Positions 1 through 5,080 of a DNA stretch of 5,828 nucleotides are shown here, piece after piece (positions within the stretch are counted from its first letter, which is position 1; each line of letters begins with the position of its first letter). Location of the stretch: assembly GCA_002451155.1 (NCBI GenBank), contig DKBG01000296.1, positions 1-5,828 of the forward strand. The letters are read 5' to 3'. This stretch comes from Ignavibacteria bacterium UBA6906. Lineage in GTDB: Bacteria > Bacteroidota > Ignavibacteria > UBA10030 > UBA6906. A program made the translations under genes and the position numbers. A model generated the notes under the pieces. It saw only the letters and a program-made list of their open reading frames with translations, did not search any database and was not told where the DNA came from.

Positions 1-110
1 AGGCTATACCGACGACCTTTGTCATCGACAAGAAAGGGAATATCGTCGAGAAACAGGTCGGAGCCGTGTCTTCAGAAGACTTCGAGAAGCTGTTCAAGCC
101 GTATCTCTGA
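1..110 (+). CDS. Thioredoxin-fold (TlpA/ResA-like) protein, C-terminal end only
   Basis: This is the last 35 codons of a gene that enters from the left edge; the first whole codon is at 3 and the TGA stop is at 108-110. The fragment begins A-I-P-T-T-F-V-I-D-K-K-G and ends F-K-P-Y-L. The I-P-T-T-F-V-I-D segment followed by a short K-K-G-N turn is the cis-proline strand and following hairpin typical of TlpA/ResA/AhpC-type thioredoxin-fold proteins. The closing segment F-E-K-L-F-K-P-Y-L fits their final helix. Such proteins are usually membrane-anchored or periplasmic thiol-disulfide reductases or peroxiredoxins. The catalytic C-x-x-C and any signal peptide would lie upstream of the window, so the exact role (reductase, cytochrome c maturation, peroxidase) cannot be decided. 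The gene converges on nrdJ, and a shared hairpin terminator lies 20 bases after its stop. Confidence 0.75.
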   Translation, partial: AIPTTFVIDKKGNIVEKQVGAVSSEDFEKLFKPYL

Positions 111-130
111 GCTGAACGGTCCTGAAAGCG

Positions 131-168
131 AAAAGCCCCGTCCGGTTGTCCCGGACGGGGCTTTTTTT
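131..168. terminator. Bidirectional intrinsic terminator between convergent genes
   Basis: A perfect inverted repeat pairs 131-145 with 151-165 around a 5-base loop (TTGTC at 146-150). The inner 11 pairs are GC-rich (GCCCCGTCCGG at 135-145) and the outer four are A-T. On the + strand the stem runs into seven T at 162-168. On the - strand it ends in four T (the complement of 131-134). It lies 20 bases after the thioredoxin-like stop and about 25 bases after the nrdJ stop, so one hairpin can end both convergent transcripts. The + direction has the better T-run. Confidence 0.92.
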
Positions 169-192
169 CATGCCCACAGGCGAGTTGCGAGG

Positions 193-2559
193 TCAGCACT
201 TGCTCCAGCCGCAGTTATAACAGACCACACACCCGCTGACATGCTCGACGTTGCTGCCGCACTCCGGACAGGTGGTACTCGTCCTGACACCGGAATCGAC
301 CTTTGCCGCCGCGGCGTGACCGGCCGGAGCGGATGCCTTCGGTCCCTGCTGGCCTCCCTTGCGGAGCGCCATGACTTCCTCCCGGTTCTCGATGTATCGC
401 TCAAGAACCTTTCCGATCGCGTCGGGCGTTGAGAGAATCTGCCCGCCGTGGCCGTCCCAGACGGGAGTCGGGCCGGAAATGCCCTTCAACTGCTTCACGA
501 TCTCTCTGGGCTCGATTCCGGACCGGAGCGCAAGCGAAATCAGCCGGCTGATTGCTTCCGACTGCGCGGCCGCGTTCCCCCCAGCCTTGCCGATGGTGGT
601 GAATACCTCACACAGTCCGTCTTCGTCCTCGTTGATCGTGACGTACAGATACCCTTCACCGGTCTTGATTCGCTCGGTGACGCCGAAGGTTGTATGCGGA
701 CGCTGACGCGGACCCTTGCGGTGCTTCTCTTCCTTTGGTGCCTGTTCGCTCGTCTGCTTCTTGGCGTACTCCTCGGTCTGCAGAATCCCTTCCCGGCTGC
801 CTTCCCGGTATACCGTGATGCCCTTGAGACCCGCCCGGTATGCGGTCATGTAGATGTCTGCAACAGTCTCGATACTGACGTCTTCCGGAAGGTTTACGGT
901 CGAAGAAATGCTGCTGTCGACATACCGTTGGATGACACCCTGCATCTTCACCCGGAAATAGGGATCAATCTGATGAGCGGTCGTGACATACTCGGGGAGT
1001 TTCTCGTCGTCGCCGAATACCTGCCGGATGAGCGGGTGGTAGACCTTGTATTCGGAAAACGTCTCGCCGTCATGGTTCTTCACGCGGCGGCGGTAGCTCG
1101 TGCAGAAAATCGGCTCAATCCCGGAACTGGTCTGAGCCACAATCGACCCTGTTCCGACAGGCGGGACCGTCAGCACAGTGCTGTTCCGGATCCCGTACTT
1201 CTTGATACCCTCCTGGATGTCATGCGGCAGAGCCTGCACGAATTTACTCCTGGAAAACCCTTCCCACTGGAAGAGAGGGAAGGGGCCCTTCTCCCGCGCC
1301 AGCTCTATGGAGGTCCGATATGCCTCGTCACGGATGACCCGCATCATCTTCTCGGTTTCGTCGAGGGCGGCCTGAGAGTCGTAGCTGATTTTCATCATGA
1401 CCAGAGCGTCGGCCAGACCCGTAATGCCAAGTCCGACACGCCGGTCGGAGGCAACCGCCTGCCTGATCTTCTCAAGCGCGTGGTTGTCCATGTTATAGTC
1501 GATTACATTGTCGAGGAACCGTGTCGCGATACGGGTGACCTCCGCAAGCTCCTCGTAATTGAACACCCCTTTGTCGTCGACAAATTTGCTCAGGTTAATG
1601 TTGCCGAGGTTGCACGCCGTGTACGAGGCGAGCGGCTGTTCACCACAGGGGTTGGTGCTGACAAGCGGGTTGGCGTACTCGACGTTGTGGTAATCCTTCA
1701 TTGTGTCCCAGAAGATGATTCCGGGCTCGGCGGAGGAGTGCGCGTTCTTGATGATCTTGAACCAGAGCTCCTTCGCCCGTACTTTCCGGAACACCTTGCC
1801 GTTCCAGCGCAGCTCGAACTCCGTGTCATTGATCACCGCGTTCATGAACTCGTGTGTGATCAGAACGCTGATGTTCGCATACTGAACCTTGACCCTTCGC
1901 GGGTCGTTCTTGATCGTGATGAATTTCTCGATGTCGGGATGGTCTATGCGCATTGTTAGCATCAGCGCGCCGCGTCGCCCGGCCTGGGAAACGGTGTTCG
2001 TGCTTTCGCTGAAGAGATTCATGAACGCCGTGGCGCCCGGCGAATGGTCAATCGTTGCGTTGACCGCCGCTCCCTCGGGCCGAAGCGCCGAAAGGTCAGT
2101 GCCGACACCGCCGCCTGTCCGATAGACCATCGCGGATTCGGTGATCGCCTGGTAAATCCCTTCGAGGCTGTCATCCTCGATCGGGATAACGTAGCAGTTG
2201 GAAAGCGTCGGCCTCCGACGTGCGTCTTCCCGTCCGGCGCCGTGCATGACCCTGCCACCCGGGACAAACTTGAAGTCAAAAAGGAGGTCAAGAAATTTAT
2301 TGTACCAGTGCTCTCTCTCACTCTCCTTCTCCACCGAAGCGAGCGCCTTTGCCATCCTGTTCCAGAGATGCATCGGTCCCTGCTCGTTCGGCGCAAGATA
2401 TTTCGCCCGCAACACGTCTGCGGCCAGGTCGTTATCGCCATAGTAATCCCGGCAATCAAGCGCGAGATCCATGACCCGTTCGTTCATCGTGCCCGCTGAT
2501 TTCTGTCCGCGCGCCGTCACCTTGAGGGCGGCGCCAGTTGTTGTTTCGTTCTGGGGCAT
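193..2559 (-). CDS. nrdJ: Vitamin B12-dependent (class II) ribonucleoside-diphosphate reductase
   Basis: The 788-residue product reduces ribonucleotides to deoxyribonucleotides in the cytoplasm using adenosylcobalamin as radical source, so it needs neither oxygen nor a second radical subunit. Cys122 (S-N-C-Y-V) and Cys316 (T-A-C-N-L-G) are the expected redox pair. Asn303-Cys305-Glu307 in N-P-C-G-E-Q-P-L is the catalytic triad, with Cys305 as the thiyl-radical cysteine. V-P-P-V-G-T-G-S (465-472) and S-S-G-I-E-P (478-483) are conserved barrel loops. Residues about 622-720 look like the TSCPD domain of this family. An Ala/Gly-rich linker then leads to a C-terminal cysteine cluster (C764, C767, C777, C780, C783, C788) ending C-G-W-S-K-C, the thiol-relay/zinc-ribbon tail. 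There is no N-terminal ATP-cone, so overall-activity control by ATP/dATP is probably absent. The start is the first Met, preceded by AAGGAAG at 2566-2572 with 6 bases of spacing. Met25 is possible but has no comparable ribosome site. No other RNR subunit is in view. Confidence 0.97.
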   Translation of the reverse strand: MPQNETTTGAALKVTARGQKSAGTMNERVMDLALDCRDYYGDNDLAADVLRAKYLAPNEQGPMHLWNRMAKALASVEKESEREHWYNKFLDLLFDFKFVPGGRVMHGAGREDARRRPTLSNCYVIPIEDDSLEGIYQAITESAMVYRTGGGVGTDLSALRPEGAAVNATIDHSPGATAFMNLFSESTNTVSQAGRRGALMLTMRIDHPDIEKFITIKNDPRRVKVQYANISVLITHEFMNAVINDTEFELRWNGKVFRKVRAKELWFKIIKNAHSSAEPGIIFWDTMKDYHNVEYANPLVSTNPCGEQPLASYTACNLGNINLSKFVDDKGVFNYEELAEVTRIATRFLDNVIDYNMDNHALEKIRQAVASDRRVGLGITGLADALVMMKISYDSQAALDETEKMMRVIRDEAYRTSIELAREKGPFPLFQWEGFSRSKFVQALPHDIQEGIKKYGIRNSTVLTVPPVGTGSIVAQTSSGIEPIFCTSYRRRVKNHDGETFSEYKVYHPLIRQVFGDDEKLPEYVTTAHQIDPYFRVKMQGVIQRYVDSSISSTVNLPEDVSIETVADIYMTAYRAGLKGITVYREGSREGILQTEEYAKKQTSEQAPKEEKHRKGPRQRPHTTFGVTERIKTGEGYLYVTINEDEDGLCEVFTTIGKAGGNAAAQSEAISRLISLALRSGIEPREIVKQLKGISGPTPVWDGHGGQILSTPDAIGKVLERYIENREEVMALRKGGQQGPKASAPAGHAAAAKVDSGVRTSTTCPECGSNVEHVSGCVVCYNCGWSKC

Positions 2560-2580
2560 ATCGTGCTTCCTTCTTCCTGA

Positions 2581-2757
2581 CTAATGGTACCTGAGCTCGA
2601 GGGCGAGTGCCTGTCTGAAGTGACGCAAAAAACGCCTCATCCCGGCACGAATCTTGTGGAAACGGCCTCCAATAAGGCGGTAATTTTCAATGACGAAAAA
2701 CTGCCGGCCACTGATAGAGCGCCACGACCGGCAGGAGGAGGGAATAATCTCCGCCAT
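2581..2757 (-). CDS. Possible small upstream ORF in the nrdJ leader (58 codons)
   Basis: An ATG at 2755-2757 opens 58 codons on the nrdJ strand, ending TAG at 2581-2583, 21 bases before nrdJ. The product would start M-A-E-I-I-P-S-S-C and end in a very basic stretch rich in Arg (G-M-R-R-F-L-R-H-F-R-Q-A-L), with no signal peptide or membrane segment. About two thirds of third codon positions are G or C, which is compatible with coding. Against it, no Shine-Dalgarno sequence sits at the usual distance (AAAGGAG near 2780-2786 is too far upstream), there is no family I recognise, and its codons run through both terminator-like hairpins. It may be a leader peptide, a small translated gene, or chance. 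Confidence 0.22.
   Translation of the reverse strand: MAEIIPSSCRSWRSISGRQFFVIENYRLIGGRFHKIRAGMRRFLRHFRQALALELRYH
2627..2679 (-). terminator. Second terminator-like stem-loop in the nrdJ leader
   Basis: In nrdJ-sense RNA CGCCUUAU (2679 to 2672) pairs over eight positions with AUGAGGCG (2640 to 2633), including one U-G wobble, and is followed directly by six U (2632-2627). The 31-base loop can form a small inner TGGA/TCCA stem. The wobble would be an A/C mismatch in the opposite RNA, so the structure favours the nrdJ strand. The large loop makes it a weaker terminator than the hairpin upstream of it, and it lies before nrdJ rather than after a recognised gene. Confidence 0.35.
2696..2734 (-). 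terminator. Terminator-like stem-loop in the nrdJ leader
   Basis: In nrdJ-sense RNA CUGCCGG (2734 to 2728) pairs perfectly with CCGGCAG (2707 to 2701). The stem extends inward by U-G, C-G, G-U and U-G pairs, leaving a loop of about 12 bases. Five U follow at once (2700-2696). The three wobbles pair only in - strand RNA and would be A/C mismatches in + strand RNA, and the T-run also exists only on this strand. It falls about 75-115 nt after the predicted nrdJ start, where an attenuator would act. It could instead be the end of a short RNA made from the same promoter. Confidence 0.5.
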
Positions 2758-2818
2758 GACAAGAACTTTGCGGAGTCGGCTCCTTTGTTTGGTGAATCAC
2801 TGCAAAGTGCCGGCGGAA

Positions 2819-2847
2819 AATATACAATGTGATCGACCGGAAGTCAA
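2819..2847 (-). promoter_or_regulatory. Sigma70-type promoter for nrdJ
   Basis: Read on the - strand, the -35 element is TTGACT (2847 to 2842) and the -10 element is TATATT (2824 to 2819), separated by exactly 17 bases. An A/T-rich stretch (AAAATTTTAAC on the - strand, about 2848-2858) just upstream could act as an UP element. Transcription would start near 2810-2812, leaving a leader of about 250 nt before the nrdJ ATG. Confidence 0.7.
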
Positions 2848-2956
2848 GTTAAAATTTTGGCGAACTCAACTCTCGACGAGATGACAACTAGTTAGCACGG
2901 AAAAAAAACTTCTTCGCCCGTGTGTCTCGCGGCACAACTTATGCATCTATGAGATG

Positions 2957-2996
2957 AGGTCTCCGGCCTCTTTGCCTGCTCCCGGCGCGGAGACCT
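2957..2996. repeat. Strong inverted repeat (hairpin) upstream of the synthetase promoter
   Basis: AGGTCTCCG at 2957-2965 is perfectly complementary to CGGAGACCT at 2988-2996. The stem extends by GCC (2966-2968) with GGC (2984-2986) if G2987 is bulged, giving 12 pairs and a 15-base loop. No T-run follows on either strand, so it is not an ordinary terminator. It lies between the two divergent promoters and would be outside both predicted transcripts. A DNA-level site, or part of a longer leader from a more distant promoter, are both possible. Confidence 0.6.
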
Positions 2997-3040
2997 TCCC
3001 ACCACAGATAGGCCCGCCGATACCCCCGATTCCAACCTGG

Positions 3041-3062
3041 TCTGGCAGGGTCTGCCCCCAGA
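3041..3062. repeat. Imperfect palindrome just upstream of the -35 of the synthetase gene
   Basis: GGCAG (3044-3048) and CTGCC (3052-3056) form a perfect inverted repeat around GGT. Outer TCT (3041-3043) and AGA (3060-3062) extend the symmetry if the intervening CCC is skipped. It ends 6 bases before the candidate -35 at 3069, a position where activators often bind. There is no match to a regulator I can name. Confidence 0.3.
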
Positions 3063-3068
3063 ATGGGC

Positions 3069-3097
3069 TTGATTTTCATTGTTACTCCCCGTATTTT
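3069..3097 (+). promoter_or_regulatory. Candidate promoter for the acyl-CoA synthetase gene
   Basis: TTGATT at 3069-3074 and TATTTT at 3092-3097 are separated by 17 bases. Start of transcription would fall near 3103-3105, giving a leader of about 42 nt to the ATG at 3146. Each element departs from consensus by one or two bases, so the call is moderate. It also supports the 3146 start, because the upstream in-frame ATG at 2954 would lie outside this transcript. Confidence 0.5.
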
Positions 3098-3133
3098 TTC
3101 GGTCACACTCTTCGCAACTACCCGCCACGCCCG

Positions 3134-3138
3134 AAGGA
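3134..3138 (+). promoter_or_regulatory. Ribosome binding site that fixes the synthetase start
   Basis: AAGGA at 3134-3138 lies 7 bases before the ATG at 3146. The same frame is open back to an ATG at 2954, but the extra 64 residues are Pro-rich and unlike the family, and no other Met lies between them with a ribosome site. This decides for 3146. Confidence 0.75.
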
Positions 3139-3145
3139 ACCTCCA

Positions 3146-4966
3146 ATGTCCGTCCAGGCTCAATTCTCAACAATCCCAGAGATGTTTCAGAACGTAACAG
3201 CGAAATTCGCTTCTGAAACCCGCCCCGTTATGATGGTCAAAGTGGAAGGGAAATATACCGGCATCAGCTACGCCGAGTTGAGAAAGCGGGTTGAGCTGTT
3301 CGCTTCCGGTCTGGCGTCGCTCGGTCTCAGAAAAGGGGATCGGCTCTCTATCATATCAGAGAATCGCCCGGAATGGGTCATCGCCGACCAGGCAGCTGCC
3401 GGACTGGGTGCGATTACGGTCCCGGTCTATCCGACGATGACTGCTAAACAGTTTGAATATATCTTTAACGACGCGGCAATCAGTGTCGCCGTGGTCTCGA
3501 ATCAGTTCCAGCTCAACAAAGTGCTCCGTATTCGTGATACGGTCCCAACTCTGCGACACATTATCCTTATGAACGAGAGGGGGGAAGAGACCGGGGAGGA
3601 TATCTTCGCGTTTTCCAGCGTCGTTGCGATGGGGGAAGAATTTGAGCGCCAGAACCCGGATTACTACCCGGCCTCCCTGCAAGGCGTTAGACCCGAGGAC
3701 CTCCTGACGCTTATCTATACCTCCGGCACCACCGGCAACCCCAAAGGGGTCATGCTGACGCACGCCAACCTGGTCAGTAACATCATCTCCGCCGCCAGGG
3801 TGATCGATTTCGGGCCGCAGGATACCCTGCTCTCGTTCCTGCCTCTCAGCCATTCTTTCGAGCGGATGGCGGGGTATTATACAGCCTTCTCCTGCGGGGC
3901 AACCATTGCCTACGCAGAAAGCGTGGATACGGTAAGGGATAACATGCTGGAAGTCCGCCCCACGATTGTAACAACGGTCCCCCGACTGTTTGAACGAATC
4001 CATAGCAGAATCCTTAAACAGGTGGACGCCGGTTCCCCGCTGAAAAAGAAGATCTTCCACTGGGCGGTAGCCGTGGGAAGGGAGTATGCAGCCGCCCTTC
4101 GAAAAGGGAAAATGGTCTCGCCGATCCTGGCCTCGCAACGGTTTGTTGCAGATCGGCTGGTGTATAAGAAGCTCAAGGAACGTACCGGGGGACGAATGCG
4201 CTTCTTCGTCTCCGGCGGGGCAGCACTCGCCCGGGAATTCGGTGAATTCTTCGAAGCCGTCGGGCTGAAAATCATTGAGGGATATGGGCTTACAGAAAGC
4301 TCGCCCGTCATCTCCGTGAACCTCCTCGACCACTACAAGTGGGGGAGCGTCGGTCCGGCAATCCCCGGGGTCGAAGTCAGGATCGCCAGCGACGGAGAAA
4401 TCCTCGCCCGCGGGCCGAACATTATGAAGGGATACTGGAACAATCCGGACGCGACGAAGGAAGTTCTGGACAGTGAAGGCTGGCTGCATACGGGCGACAT
4501 TGGCCACCTCGACAAGGAAGGATTCCTAATCATTACCGACCGAAAAAAGCACCTCTTCGTGAGTTCCGGTGGCAAAAACATCGCCCCGCAACCGATCGAA
4601 AATCTCTTCCTCAGCAGCAGGTATATCGAGCAGTTTATGCTCATCGGCGACCGGAGAATGTACCTTACCGCACTGATTGTCCCTGATTTTGAGGCCCTGA
4701 AGGAATATGCCGACGGTCGGGGGCTCGCCTATGCGGATACGGCGGAGCTGAGCCGCATTCCCGAGATCAACGGCCTCATTAATCAGGAGATCAACGCTAT
4801 CCAGAAGGATCTGGCGAACTATGAGCGCGTGAGGAAATTTACGATTCTCGAAAAGCAGTTCACCATCGAGGACGGAGAACTCACTCCGACCCAGAAAGTC
4901 CGCCGCAAAGCGATCGAAGAGCGGTACAAGCCCGTGATTGAGGCGATGTACGAAGGGGTGAGCTGA
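3146..4966 (+). CDS. Long-chain acyl-CoA synthetase, AMP-forming (FAA1/ACSL-like class)
   Basis: The 606-residue product activates long-chain fatty acids in two steps, first to acyl-AMP and then to acyl-CoA, feeding beta-oxidation or lipid synthesis; it is probably cytoplasmic or peripherally bound to the inner membrane. All core motifs of the ANL adenylating superfamily are present: the P-loop Y-T-S-G-T-T-G-N-P-K-G at 191-201, G-Y-G-L-T-E-S-S-P at 379-387, G-W-L-H-T-G-D-I-G at 445-453, the hinge D-R-K-K at 465-468, and the C-terminal catalytic lysine as K584 in P-T-Q-K-V-R-R-K. The hinge is followed by S-S-G-G-K-N-I-A-P-Q-P-I-E, typical of the eukaryote-like FAA1/FadD15 group; E. coli FadD differs here. 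Length is full and no key residue is missing. It appears to be a single-gene unit, with a candidate promoter at 3069-3097 and a terminator at 5003-5049. Chain-length preference cannot be read from the sequence. Confidence 0.94.
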   Translation: MSVQAQFSTIPEMFQNVTAKFASETRPVMMVKVEGKYTGISYAELRKRVELFASGLASLGLRKGDRLSIISENRPEWVIADQAAAGLGAITVPVYPTMTAKQFEYIFNDAAISVAVVSNQFQLNKVLRIRDTVPTLRHIILMNERGEETGEDIFAFSSVVAMGEEFERQNPDYYPASLQGVRPEDLLTLIYTSGTTGNPKGVMLTHANLVSNIISAARVIDFGPQDTLLSFLPLSHSFERMAGYYTAFSCGATIAYAESVDTVRDNMLEVRPTIVTTVPRLFERIHSRILKQVDAGSPLKKKIFHWAVAVGREYAAALRKGKMVSPILASQRFVADRLVYKKLKERTGGRMRFFVSGGAALAREFGEFFEAVGLKIIEGYGLTESSPVISVNLLDHYKWGSVGPAIPGVEVRIASDGEILARGPNIMKGYWNNPDATKEVLDSEGWLHTGDIGHLDKEGFLIITDRKKHLFVSSGGKNIAPQPIENLFLSSRYIEQFMLIGDRRMYLTALIVPDFEALKEYADGRGLAYADTAELSRIPEINGLINQEINAIQKDLANYERVRKFTILEKQFTIEDGELTPTQKVRRKAIEERYKPVIEAMYEGVS

Positions 4967-4997
4967 CCCCGCACTCCCCGCGAACCTCCGCTAGTGA

Positions 4998-5026
4998 TTG
5001 ACATTCCAGCGGGATTTGCCTAAATT
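4998..5026 (+). promoter_or_regulatory. Near-consensus promoter for the nuo operon, inside the preceding terminator
   Basis: A perfect -35 TTGACA at 4998-5003 and TAAATT at 5021-5026 are separated by 17 bases. Start of transcription would fall near 5032-5034, about 48 nt before the nuoA ATG. The spacer is the left arm of the terminator hairpin and the -10 lies in its loop, so RNA begun here lacks the left arm and cannot form that terminator. This is the only promoter-like sequence I see between 4967 and 5080. Confidence 0.72.
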
Positions 5027-5045
5027 GAGGCAATTCCGCTGGAAT
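5003..5045. repeat. Pair of 13-bp pseudo-palindromes 30 bp apart around the nuo promoter
   Basis: Each arm of the terminator is itself nearly palindromic: ATTCC-AGC-GGGAT at 5003-5015 and ATTCC-GCT-GGAAT at 5033-5045. On opposite strands the two copies differ at one base. Their centres are 30 bp apart, about three helical turns. One lies in the promoter spacer and the other covers the expected start point, as operators for a repressor often do. A plain terminator explains their mutual complementarity, but not why each is symmetric on its own. Confidence 0.35.
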
Positions 5046-5049
5046 TTTT
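5003..5049 (+). terminator. Intrinsic terminator of the acyl-CoA synthetase gene
   Basis: ATTCCAGCGG at 5003-5012 pairs perfectly with CCGCTGGAAT at 5036-5045. A small internal loop follows, then TTGCC (5016-5020) pairs with GGCAA (5029-5033) around an 8-base loop. The stem ends in five T at 5045-5049. It lies 36 bases after the synthetase stop. No T-run follows on the - strand, so it works in one direction and isolates nuo from upstream transcription. Confidence 0.82.
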
Positions 5050-5058
5050 CGCCCCCGT

Positions 5059-5068
5059 CTAACGTTAG
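5059..5068 (+). promoter_or_regulatory. Perfect 10-bp palindrome overlapping the nuoA ribosome site
   Basis: CTAACGTTAG at 5059-5068 is a perfect palindrome. Its last two bases are the start of AGGA (5067-5070), the best Shine-Dalgarno candidate for nuoA, 10 bases before the ATG. It could be a protein-binding site in the early transcribed region, or chance. As RNA it has almost no loop, so a hairpin is unlikely. Confidence 0.25.
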
Positions 5069-5080
5069 GATTTAAAGAAG

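Larger units (their letters stand above)
2560..2812 (-). promoter_or_regulatory. Structured nrdJ 5' leader, possible attenuator
   Basis: From the predicted start near 2811 to the nrdJ ATG the leader is about 250 nt, long for a simple housekeeping gene. In order in the nrdJ-sense RNA it contains: GTGATTCAC at 2792-2800, inside a larger CTTTG/CAAAG inverted repeat; two mutually exclusive small stems sharing 2772-2775 (2772-2775 with 2780-2783, or 2770-2775 with 2749-2754); a stem followed by five U; a second stem followed by six U; and finally the nrdJ ribosome site. This is the arrangement expected of a transcription attenuator or riboswitch. A B12 sensor would be logical for nrdJ, but I could not match the cobalamin riboswitch consensus, so the ligand or trigger is unknown. 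Confidence 0.4.
2560..3145. other. 586-base divergent intergenic region between nrdJ and the acyl-CoA synthetase gene
   Basis: No recognisable protein gene lies here. From right to left in the nrdJ direction it holds the nrdJ promoter (2819-2847), an untranslated leader of about 250 nt with two terminator-like stem-loops, and a 58-codon ORF. From left to right toward the synthetase it holds small palindromes (TCTCG-A-CGAGA at 2871-2881, AACTAGTT at 2886-2893, CATCT-ATG-AGATG at 2944-2956), a strong hairpin at 2957-2996, a further inverted repeat at 3041-3062 and a candidate promoter at 3069-3097. I found no tRNA, no insertion sequence and no known riboswitch consensus on either strand. The reading frame of the synthetase stays open back to 2954, but those 64 residues do not resemble the family. 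Confidence 0.8.

Noticed and set aside
448..1959. A 503-codon open frame on the + strand opposite nrdJ
   Set aside because: It lies wholly antisense to nrdJ, which has every catalytic motif. Its product matches no family I know and looks low in structure, and it has no promoter or ribosome site of note. Long antisense frames are a common result of biased third positions.
2560..2820. Cobalamin riboswitch upstream of nrdJ
   Set aside because: The size and context are suggestive, but I could not align the conserved core or the B12 box on either strand. The region is therefore reported only as an unclassified structured leader; a covariance search would decide.
2817..2832. NrdR-box-like sequence overlapping the nrdJ -10 element
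   Set aside because: Only about 11 of 16 positions fit the usual NrdR box as I recall it, part of that is the TATATT promoter itself, and no second box lies at the usual spacing.
2584..2884. Small + strand ORFs in the intergenic region (2584-2832 and 2690-2884)
   Set aside because: They have no ribosome sites and no recognisable sequence, overlap each other in different frames, and lie antisense to the nrdJ leader and promoter.
2893..2925. GCACGG and CCGTGT arms around an A8 run, considered as a terminator
   Set aside because: The stem is only about five pairs with a 16-base loop, and the A/T run lies inside the loop rather than after the stem.
2954..3145. N-terminal extension of the acyl-CoA synthetase from the in-frame ATG at 2954
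   Set aside because: The 64 extra residues are Pro-rich and unlike the family, run through a hairpin and the likely promoter, and a good ribosome site precedes the ATG at 3146.
2892..3173. Small - strand ORFs (2892-3173 and 2939-3163)
   Set aside because: They overlap each other in different frames and run across the synthetase promoter and start. No ribosome site or family was recognised.
3356..4507. A 383-codon open frame on the - strand opposite the acyl-CoA synthetase
   Set aside because: It is antisense to a complete gene with all ANL-superfamily motifs; the predicted product has no recognisable domain.
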